Source: CAZGOM01 sp964542875 (GTDB lineage: Bacteria; Planctomycetota; Phycisphaerae; Phycisphaerales; Phycisphaeraceae). From it: a stretch of 11,769 nucleotides of DNA. Shown in pieces: positions 6,076 through 11,769 of this stretch (positions within the stretch are counted from its first letter, which is position 1; each line of letters begins with the position of its first letter). Location of the stretch: assembly GCA_964542875.1 (NCBI GenBank), contig CAZIWA010000159.1, forward strand, positions 1 through 11,769, written 5' to 3'. The position numbers and the translations under genes are program-made. The notes beneath the pieces were generated by a model. It searched no databases, was not told the DNA's origin, and worked only from the letters and a program-made list of their open reading frames with translations.

Positions 6076-9000
6076 CCCTTTTCTGGAGCATTGTTGTCAT
6101 TGGGTTGGCCGTCAGCTTGTTCCGGTCCGCCGGGCGTTGTTTTTTTCAACGACCGGAACCCGGTGTATGGCTTGGCCGGCACCGGTTTCAACGCCGGCTT
6201 GGGCCCGGGCACCACAGCCTGAGCACCGGTGATGGCACTGCGCGAGGGGGCTGGCCGCCGTGATTTTGGCTTGGGGGTTTCTTCCGCTGCCATGGGTTCC
6301 GGGGCTGGCGCTGGCGTGGGTTCTGCCTGAACCGGGGCAGGGGCCACGGCCACGGGTTGCGGTTCCTGATGATGGCTTACAGAGGGTTCGGGCGTCGCGC
6401 TTTGAGGCGTTTCGCCACTCTGGAGCGCAGCTTCCTTGGCCTGGCGGCTGGAGCGCCTTTGTTTAAGAATGTGGCTCAAATCGTCGGGCGGGAGTTCCAC
6501 TGGCACCACAGGCGCCGGGGGCTGCGCCGGAGCACGGTTTTTATTGAGCTTATGGCTCAAGTCGTCGGGGCTCAGCTCGATGGGCGCAGGAGGCTGTGCC
6601 GGGGGCCGGTTCTTGTTGAGCTTATGGCTCAAGTCGTCAGGGCTCAGCTCGACGGGTGTCGCCGGGGCGCTGTTGGCCGGCGCATCGCCGTCACGCCCAC
6701 GTCCGCGGCGGCCACGCCGACCCCGACGGCCACGGCCGCCGGACTCTTCCTGGGAATCCGCGTTTTGCTGGTGGCCATCGCCATCAGACGCGTTTGAACC
6801 ATCATTGGTGGCCTGTGCTTCGGCATTGACGGCTTGATCGGAAGGGTCCACAGACAGGGGACCATCGTTTTGGCCCTGGCCGTCGCTGAAGGATTGCTGG
6901 GCGTTTTGCCCGCGTCCGCCACGGCGTCCGCGCCGACGCCGACCGCGGCGCTCGCCGGATTCCTGATTCAGGCCGCCGAAGTCGTCGTTTTGCTGTTCTT
7001 CTTCCGGCGGGGGCTTCACATTGCCGTTGGGTTCATTGGCTTCATCAAAGGGCACGGGGTCCGGCTCACGCACGTTGCCCGGGCTGGCTTCGCTGAAGTC
7101 GCTGAACAGGTCACGCTGAGCCAGTTTGTCCGGCGGAGCGCCCTGATACTGACCGATCTTGATTTCCGGGTCCTCGATCGGGTCCAGGGGGTTGGGCTCG
7201 TAATGCTGGGTTTCATCCTGATCTTCATCGATCACGGGCTGAGGTTCGGGCAGATCACGAGGTTTGATGTTTCCGCGGTTGTCTTCGTTGATGACTTCCC
7301 CGCCGCGGCCACCGCGCCGGCGACGGCGCCGGCGACGCCGACGGCCTGTGCCGTCTTCGCCATCCTGCCCCTGGTCGTCGTAGCCGCCCTGGTCTTGGGA
7401 TGAATCTTCCGACCCGCGGTCCTGATCGTTGTTGTTGTTGTTGTTGTTCTGCGCGGCAGGAATAAACGGGCGGCGTACCGCTGGGGCCGGCGTGGGCCGA
7501 CGCTGTTCCTGGGGAGGCCGGGTGTCATCGACGATTTCATTAAGCTCGCTGGCGAAGTCCGGTGCGTGCGTGGATGCACGTGCTGCCATTTCGTCTTCCA
7601 GCACATCGGGGTCTGGTTCGCCAAGGCCATCGCCTTCGGTAGGGGGCGCCATGTCGTGATCGTCGTCTGGGTAGTCCGACGGGTTTTCCAGGACGGCGTT
7701 TTCCTGGGCAAGCTGGCGTTCCTGGCGTGCCTGTTCTGCCCGGGCGATGCGCTCCTGCCGCTCTTGCCGTTCGCGCTCGGCCTCTTCCATCGTTTGCTTG
7801 ATTTCTTCCATCAGCCCGTCGTCGGCCGGATTCACCGAAGCGGCAATGGTTTCCACCTTCGCTTCAGGGAAGTGCATGGAGATTTCCGGCTCCAGCACCT
7901 GGTCTGCCGCGTTGTAGACGGCGAGGGTAATGGCGTCCAACGGGCCGTTGGCGTTCACGCGCACCAGCACGGGCTTGCCGTAGGTCTGTTCCAGCTTCAC
8001 CAGGCCCACGCGCTTGCGGTTGAGCAGGTGGAAGGCCACGTCCGGGCTGACGGTCAGCTCAATCTGCGTCACTGCGTCTCGCTGCATGGCCACAGCCAGG
8101 CGGCGCATGGCTTCCAGTGCGACGGATTCCGGATTCTTCACGATGCCCACACCCGAGCAGGCGGGGCAATCCATGAACACGGATTTAGCCAGCGAAGGGC
8201 GCATGCGCTGGCGTGTCATTTCAAGAATGCCGAACTGGCTGATGGGGTGCGTCCGGGTGCGGGCCCGGTCTGCGGCCAGATTGGCGGCGAAGCGATTTTC
8301 CACGTCCCGGCGATGGCGCGGGTTACGCATGTCGATCAAGTCGTTGACAATCACGCCGCCAAGGTCGCGCAGGCGCAGTTGCCGGCAGATTTCATCCACG
8401 GCCTCAAGGTTCACCTTGTAGGCGGTCTGGTCGGCGTCGCGGTTGTCCCGGTTTTTGCCGGAGTTCACGTCGATGGCGACCAGCGCTTCGGTGGTTTCAA
8501 TGACCAGCGATCCGCCTGAGGGAAGCGGCACCACCCGGGAATTGATCGATTCAATCTGCTTTTCAACCCCGAACCGGTGGAACAGCGGAATCGGGTCGTT
8601 GTAATAAAGAACATTGCCTTGAGAGTCCTGCCCGGTGATGGCCAGGAAGTCGCTGGCGCGTTGCGCCGCGGCCAAGTCGTCGACGATCACCTGGCTGATG
8701 TCCGGCGAGTAGACGTCGCGGATGGTCCGGATGAGCAAGTCGGATTCGGCAAACAGTTCACCGATCCGGGTGGACTTCATACGCCCTTCGATCGACCGCC
8801 ACATGCGCTGGAGGTAGATCAGGTCACGGTGGATCTCCGAGCGCGTGCGCCCGATACCCGCTGTCCGGACGATGAAGCCAAACCCCTGAGGCGGGTTGAG
8901 CTCATCAAGAATTTTCTTCATGGCCCGGCGCGCATCGTCGTCATCGACTTTGCGTGAAACGCCAAGCTTCTCCATGTTGGGCATCATCACCAGGAACCGG

Positions 9001-9410
9001 CCCGGGATGGACAGGTATGTGGTGAGGGTGGGGCCCTTGTTGCCGATGCCTTCCTTAAGCACCTGCACCAGCACTTCCTGGCCTTTGCGCAGGGCTTTCT
9101 GGATCAGCGGGCGCTCGCTGCGCCGGGTCTTGAGCCCGACCATTTCGGTCTCTTCGCGCTGGTCGGAGGGGAAGTATTTCGGGTGCAGGTCGGAGATGTG
9201 CAGGAAGCCGTTTCGCTCCAGGCCAAATTCGACGAATGCCGCCTGGATGGACGGTTCGACGTTGGTGACCTTGCCTTTATAGATATTGCCGACGTGGGAT
9301 TCGCTTGAAGCGCGTTCCTGATAAAGCTCTTCAACCTTCCCGTCGACGACCACGGCGATCCGGCATTCCTCGCCGGGCACGTAGTTGATCAGCATGACTT
9401 TCTTTGACAT
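6072..9410 (-). CDS. rne: Ribonuclease E/G family endoribonuclease with long disordered C-terminal tail
   Basis: Predicted 1112-residue endoribonuclease for mRNA turnover and rRNA/tRNA processing. The catalytic half aligns well with E. coli RNase E. The S1 RNA-binding region is about 38-140 (VGNIYKGKV, AAFVEFGLERNGFL, NKGPTLTT). The 5'-phosphate sensor RTAG is at 182-185. Catalytic Mg-binding D314 (AIDVNSG) and D357 (NDLIDM) correspond to E. coli D303 and D346. The zinc-link CPACSG (C415, C418) corresponds to C404/C407 and implies dimers pairing into a tetramer. A charged, probably helical stretch follows (about 533-571). From about 572 on the protein is low-complexity: acidic linkers, a seven-Asn run (655-661), Arg-rich blocks (690-703, 821-833, 891-907), a three-copy ELSPDDLSHKLNKNR-type motif (920-987) and a Pro/Ala-rich end. 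RNase G lacks such a tail, which favours the name rne. It lies 197 bases after ptsI and overlaps the ftsH frame by 4 bases. Confidence 0.93.
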   Translation of the reverse strand: MSKKVMLINYVPGEECRIAVVVDGKVEELYQERASSESHVGNIYKGKVTNVEPSIQAAFVEFGLERNGFLHISDLHPKYFPSDQREETEMVGLKTRRSERPLIQKALRKGQEVLVQVLKEGIGNKGPTLTTYLSIPGRFLVMMPNMEKLGVSRKVDDDDARRAMKKILDELNPPQGFGFIVRTAGIGRTRSEIHRDLIYLQRMWRSIEGRMKSTRIGELFAESDLLIRTIRDVYSPDISQVIVDDLAAAQRASDFLAITGQDSQGNVLYYNDPIPLFHRFGVEKQIESINSRVVPLPSGGSLVIETTEALVAIDVNSGKNRDNRDADQTAYKVNLEAVDEICRQLRLRDLGGVIVNDLIDMRNPRHRRDVENRFAANLAADRARTRTHPISQFGILEMTRQRMRPSLAKSVFMDCPACSGVGIVKNPESVALEAMRRLAVAMQRDAVTQIELTVSPDVAFHLLNRKRVGLVKLEQTYGKPVLVRVNANGPLDAITLAVYNAADQVLEPEISMHFPEAKVETIAASVNPADDGLMEEIKQTMEEAERERQERQERIARAEQARQERQLAQENAVLENPSDYPDDDHDMAPPTEGDGLGEPDPDVLEDEMAARASTHAPDFASELNEIVDDTRPPQEQRRPTPAPAVRRPFIPAAQNNNNNNNDQDRGSEDSSQDQGGYDDQGQDGEDGTGRRRRRRRRRRGGRGGEVINEDNRGNIKPRDLPEPQPVIDEDQDETQHYEPNPLDPIEDPEIKIGQYQGAPPDKLAQRDLFSDFSEASPGNVREPDPVPFDEANEPNGNVKPPPEEEQQNDDFGGLNQESGERRGRRRRGRRGGRGQNAQQSFSDGQGQNDGPLSVDPSDQAVNAEAQATNDGSNASDGDGHQQNADSQEESGGRGRRGRRGRRGRGRDGDAPANSAPATPVELSPDDLSHKLNKNRPPAQPPAPIELSPDDLSHKLNKNRAPAQPPAPVVPVELPPDDLSHILKQRRSSRQAKEAALQSGETPQSATPEPSVSHHQEPQPVAVAPAPVQAEPTPAPAPEPMAAEETPKPKSRRPAPSRSAITGAQAVVPGPKPALKPVPAKPYTGFRSLKKTTPGGPEQADGQPNDNNAPEKG
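6450..6653 (-). repeat. Three-copy in-frame repeat in the RNase E tail (ELSPDDLSHKLNKNR motif)
   Basis: Residues 920-943 and 944-967 are near-identical 24-residue (72-bp) tandem copies containing ELSPDDLSHKLNKNR followed by a Pro/Ala spacer. A diverged third copy, ELPPDDLSHILKQRR, covers 972-986. The constant core is DDLSHxLxxxR; the spacers vary. Conserved short cores in a disordered tail suggest peptide docking sites. The RNase E family is known to recruit degradosome partners this way, but the partner here is unknown. Confidence 0.8.
6690..7343 (-). repeat. Three arginine-rich RNA-binding-type blocks in the RNase E tail
   Basis: Arg/Gly-rich blocks sit at residues 690-703 (ten consecutive Arg, then GGRG), 821-833 (RRGRRRRGRRGGR) and 891-907 (GGRGRRGRRGRRGRGRD). 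Each is set between acidic or Gln/Asn-rich linkers. The Arg codons are mixed (CGT, CGG, CGC), so selection for arginine, not simple slippage, maintains them. Such blocks bind RNA in E. coli RNase E and drive condensate formation in Caulobacter; by analogy they may do so here. Confidence 0.75.
7428..7448 (-). repeat. Trinucleotide run (GTT)7, coding seven consecutive Asn
   Basis: Seven perfect GTT units on the plus strand (AAC on the coding strand) encode N655-N661 of RNase E. A pure 3-bp microsatellite in a disordered linker can change length by slippage without breaking the frame. Confidence 0.8.
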
Positions 9411-9433
9411 TTTCGTTCATTTCCATCTGGGCT

Positions 9434-9456
9434 GGCCGGCGGGTGAACTGCCGGCC
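9434..9456 (-). promoter_or_regulatory. Hairpin in the presumed 5' leader of rne
   Basis: A perfect 7-bp GC stem GGCCGGC / GCCGGCC with a 9-base loop lies 23-46 bases before the rne start. RNase E in E. coli controls its own mRNA through leader structures, so a comparable role is possible, but only the hairpin is visible and GC-rich DNA forms such stems by chance. Confidence 0.35.
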
Positions 9457-9607
9457 CGTTTTAGCGGTCGCTCGCTGCTCAATGACAGCGTCAAAGCACA
9501 TGCCCTTGGGGGCCTGGGGGCTTTGGGTGTCAGAGCAGCTTGATCGCACACAACGGGCCATTGGTTTCACAGTCGCGGGCATTCGCCCTCAAAATTCTCA
9601 TCCCGGG

Positions 9608-11371
9608 TTACGCGTTGATGGACCTTCCATCAAGGGCCTCGGGGACTAGTCTTCTTAGTTCATCTCGCAAAAAGTTGAGCACTTCCCGGTCGGTCTCCAG
9701 AGTGGCGACTTTCCGGGCAATTTTCTGGCACTGGGCAAACGTGACGCCACGGATCACGCGCTTGGCTTCGGGGATCGCAGGCGGGGTGACGGAGAATGTC
9801 TTGAGCCCCATGCCAAGAAGCAGGGGGATGAACTCCGGCTCGCCGCCCATTTCGCCGCAGAGGCTCACATCGATTTTGAACCGTGCCCCGGTTCGGATCA
9901 CGTCCTTGACCAACTGGATAACCGCGGGGTGGCCCGAGTTATACAGGCTGGCGATGCGTTCGTTGCCCCGGTCGACGGCGATGGTGTACTGGATCAGGTC
10001 GTTGGTGCCGATGCTGAAAAAGTCGCACTCTCGCGCAAGCGTCTTGGCCTGGATGGCCGCCGAAGGGACTTCGATCATGATGCCCACCGGTATCTTGTCC
10101 CGGTATCGGATGCCCTGGTCGTCCAGGTCTTCCATCACGTCGTTCAAAATCATGCGTGCCTGACGGATCTCCGAGATGTTGGAGATCATCGGGAACATGA
10201 TTTTCACCTGCCCGTGCACGCTGGCCCGAAGGATCGCGCGCAGCTGGGTTTTAAACAGCGGCAGGTTCTGCAGACACATACGAATCGAACGGCAACCCAG
10301 AAATGGGTTGGATTCCTCATGCACGTTGGTCAGCCCGGGAAAGGGCTTGTCCGCGCCAAGGTCCAGCGTTCGGATCGTGAGGGGCTTGCCTTTGAGGCCC
10401 TTCAAAACTTCGGTGTACTCCTTGTACTGGGTTTCTTCGCTGGGCTCTACCTTCGCGGCCAGAAACAAAAACTCGGTCCGATACAGGCCGATGCCCTGCG
10501 CGCCCTTTTTCAGGGCCGTATCCACTTCACTGGCGAACTCGATGTTCGCCATCAGATTGATGTTCATCCCGTCAAGCGTCACCGCGGGGAGCTTGTTGAG
10601 CTCATCGCGGAGGCTGACATTGGCCGAGTACCGCTGGATCGATTGCCGGTATTCCAGCAGTTGCGCCGCGTCGGGGTCGACGATGATGATGCCCCGGTTG
10701 CCGTCGACAATGATCTGGTCGCCCGCGCGCACCACAGCGGTGATGCCTTCACAGCCCACCACAGCGGGAATGCCCAGCGCGTGGGCCAGGATGGCCGTGT
10801 GGCTGGTGGGGCCGCCGATTTCCGTTGCAATTCCGCAAACCCGGGTCTTGTCCAGCGATGCCGTCTGGCTGGGCGTCAGGTCGTGGGAGATCAACGCCGT
10901 ATCGTGCTTGAGCGCGCCAAGGTCGCACCGGCCTTTGCCCAGCAGGTGTCCGACGATCCGGCGTTCCAGGTCCCAGATGTCCGCATCGCGATCCTGGAAA
11001 TACTTGCTGTCGAGGCTTTGGAACTTGCGCACCAGCTCGCGCATCACGTCATAGACGGCGAACTCCGCAGTGACATTTTCGGTTTGAATCAGCTTTTTGA
11101 TCTGGCTCAGCAGCGCCTTGTCCTGGCTCAGGCCCAGGTGGAAGGAGAAGATTTTCGCCAGTTCCGGCCCGAGGGTGGTCTGGGCCTTTTCGCGCTGGGA
11201 TTCGATTTCCTTCCGGCTCTCGCTTAAGGCTTCGTCAAGCCTGGCAAGCTCCGCCGGCACCTGTGATTGAGGCACCGTTCTCCGGGCAATGGGCTGATCT
11301 TCGGCGTCAAGGACCGCTGCGTGGCAGATCGCCACGCCTGGCGAGACCGGGATGCCTTTTTTGATGATCAT
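9608..11371 (-). CDS. ptsI: PTS phosphoenolpyruvate-protein phosphotransferase (Enzyme I)
   Basis: Predicted 587-residue cytoplasmic enzyme that takes phosphate from phosphoenolpyruvate onto a histidine and passes it to HPr. The N-terminal PEP-utiliser/HPr-binding region spans about 1-230, with phosphorylated His191 in GGPTSHTAILAHALGIPAVVG (corresponding to E. coli H189). The PEP-binding TIM barrel spans about 260-570. Its visible active-site residues are R298 (GLYRTEF), R334 (IRTLDLGADKP), E434 (IEVPSAA), N457/D458 (GTNDLIQYT), R468 and acid-base Cys505 (SLCGEMGG). Length is normal (about 570-590) and all catalytic residues are present, so it should be active. The start MIIKKGIPVSPG is the usual family opening, although no clear ribosome site precedes it. 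No HPr, HPr kinase or EII gene lies in the window, so whether it feeds sugar uptake or a purely regulatory phosphorelay cannot be told. It lies between metK and rne, all in one direction. Confidence 0.95.
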   Translation of the reverse strand: MIIKKGIPVSPGVAICHAAVLDAEDQPIARRTVPQSQVPAELARLDEALSESRKEIESQREKAQTTLGPELAKIFSFHLGLSQDKALLSQIKKLIQTENVTAEFAVYDVMRELVRKFQSLDSKYFQDRDADIWDLERRIVGHLLGKGRCDLGALKHDTALISHDLTPSQTASLDKTRVCGIATEIGGPTSHTAILAHALGIPAVVGCEGITAVVRAGDQIIVDGNRGIIIVDPDAAQLLEYRQSIQRYSANVSLRDELNKLPAVTLDGMNINLMANIEFASEVDTALKKGAQGIGLYRTEFLFLAAKVEPSEETQYKEYTEVLKGLKGKPLTIRTLDLGADKPFPGLTNVHEESNPFLGCRSIRMCLQNLPLFKTQLRAILRASVHGQVKIMFPMISNISEIRQARMILNDVMEDLDDQGIRYRDKIPVGIMIEVPSAAIQAKTLARECDFFSIGTNDLIQYTIAVDRGNERIASLYNSGHPAVIQLVKDVIRTGARFKIDVSLCGEMGGEPEFIPLLLGMGLKTFSVTPPAIPEAKRVIRGVTFAQCQKIARKVATLETDREVLNFLRDELRRLVPEALDGRSINA

Positions 11372-11390
11372 GGTTCGCGTCTGCCCAGTG

Positions 11391-11513
11391 TCCTTTCCCG
11401 GTCAGGGAAAGGGAGCCCGTTCTGCCGGGCCGGGTGAGGGGGTTCTGGTGGTGCATGCTCCGTGCCGGAACACCCTCACCCGCCCCCTCCGGTAAGCCGG
11501 AGAGGGCAGAATG
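11391..11513. repeat. Palindromic intergenic repeat between metK and ptsI (CCCTCACCCG type)
   Basis: CGGGTGAGGG (11431-11440) and CCCTCACCCG (11473-11482) form a perfect 10-bp inverted repeat. Pairing continues inward (GTTC.GG against CCGGAAC). An outer pair, TTCTGCC (11420-11426) and GGCAGAA (11505-11511), brackets it. Two small side hairpins are nested near the ends: CCTTTCCC/GGGAAAGG (11392-11399 with 11405-11412) and CTCCGG/CCGGAG (11487-11492 with 11497-11502). The element nearly fills the 144-base spacer. It could serve as a transcription end for metK, but its built-up architecture looks like a dispersed REP/MITE-type sequence. Confidence 0.65.
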
Positions 11514-11515
11514 GA

Positions 11516-11769
11516 TTAGATGCCTGCGGCCTTCTTGAGCTTGTCGGCCATGTCGGTTTTCTCCCAGGAGAAGCCCGCGCGGCCAAAGTGCCCGTGCCGG
11601 GCGGTTTCGCTGTAGATCGGACGGCGCAGGTCCAGATGCTTGATGATGCCCTTGGGGGTCATCGGGAAGAACTGGTAAACCAGTTCGCTGATTTTTTCAT
11701 CGGAAATCTTGCCCGTGCCCATGGTGTCGACGAACACGCTGGTGGGTTCGGCGACGCCGATGGCGTAGG
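11516..11769 (-). CDS. metK: S-adenosylmethionine synthase (methionine adenosyltransferase), C-terminal end only
   Basis: The last 84 residues of a leftward gene whose start lies beyond the window edge. The readable tail begins YAIGVAEPTSVFVDTMGTG and runs through PIYSETARHGHFGRAGFSWEKTD to AAGI, with a stop at 11516-11518. These match the C-terminal domain of MetK, including the conserved IGVAEPTS, the ETA.HGHFGR segment and the FxWEKTD end. MetK makes S-adenosylmethionine from methionine and ATP in the cytoplasm. An internal GTG at 11737 is a valine codon and not the start. Any SAM-sensing leader lies upstream and out of view. ptsI begins 144 bases downstream, after a palindromic repeat. 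Confidence 0.93.
   Translation of the reverse strand, partial: YAIGVAEPTSVFVDTMGTGKISDEKISELVYQFFPMTPKGIIKHLDLRRPIYSETARHGHFGRAGFSWEKTDMADKLKKAAGI

Noticed and set aside
6450..6653. Regularly spaced repeats considered as a CRISPR array
   Set aside because: The 72-bp period is in-frame coding repetition inside rne, with only three copies and no unique spacers.
7566..8519. 317-codon plus-strand frame opposite the RNase E catalytic domain
   Set aside because: It lies opposite a highly conserved catalytic domain; long antisense frames are expected in GC-rich coding DNA.
9331..9582. 83-codon minus-strand frame across the ptsI-rne gap
   Set aside because: It overlaps the start of rne in another frame, has no clear ribosome site and shows no family features.
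9577..9588. GGGC-ATTC-GCCC mini-hairpin as a ptsI terminator
   Set aside because: The stem is only 4 bp and no U-tract follows on the minus strand, so it is too weak to call.
9929..11227. 432-codon plus-strand frame opposite ptsI
   Set aside because: It is antisense to Enzyme I with all its active-site motifs; the composition is typical of a shadow frame.

Overview
The window is GC-rich, chromosomal-type bacterial DNA. It holds seven complete genes and the 3' end of an eighth. All but one are read leftward on the minus strand. The gene mix suggests a free-living Gram-negative-type bacterium: an RNase E-type endonuclease with a long disordered tail, membrane protease FtsH, PTS enzyme I, a secreted SUMF1-domain protein and a PhyH-type dioxygenase. 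Abundant SUMF1 and PhyH paralogues, weak or missing Shine-Dalgarno sites and repeat-bearing spacers fit Planctomycetota (possibly the Phycisphaerae). That placement is an inference from style; there is no rRNA or other marker here to settle it.

Layout from left to right. At 14-1129 (-) lies an exported SUMF1/formylglycine-generating-enzyme-fold protein that lacks the usual catalytic cysteine pair. At 1288-2397 (-) lies an NAD-type beta-decarboxylating dehydrogenase of the LeuB/tartrate/malate dehydrogenase family, followed by a strong hairpin at 1233-1262. A roughly 500-base spacer (2398-2895) separates it from the only plus-strand gene and contains a MITE-like palindromic repeat. At 2896-3753 (+) lies a PhyH-family Fe(II)/2-oxoglutarate dioxygenase. 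It converges on ftsH, with an 11-bp perfect hairpin between the two.

The right two thirds is a housekeeping block read leftward: metK (end only, 11516-11769), ptsI (9608-11371), rne/rng (6072-9410) and ftsH (3973-5991, or 3973-6075). The rne stop and the upstream candidate ftsH start overlap as ATGA, so RNase E and FtsH are probably co-transcribed and possibly translationally coupled. The spacer between metK and ptsI is filled by a second palindromic repeat.

Most genes are recognisable families. The less ordinary material is the roughly 540-residue C-terminal tail of the RNase E, which has three arginine-rich blocks, a poly-Asn run and a three-copy short linear motif; the rne-ftsH junction; and the two palindromic intergenic elements. 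I see no CRISPR array, transposase, tRNA, rRNA, toxin-antitoxin pair or phage gene, and no convincing wholly new multi-gene system.
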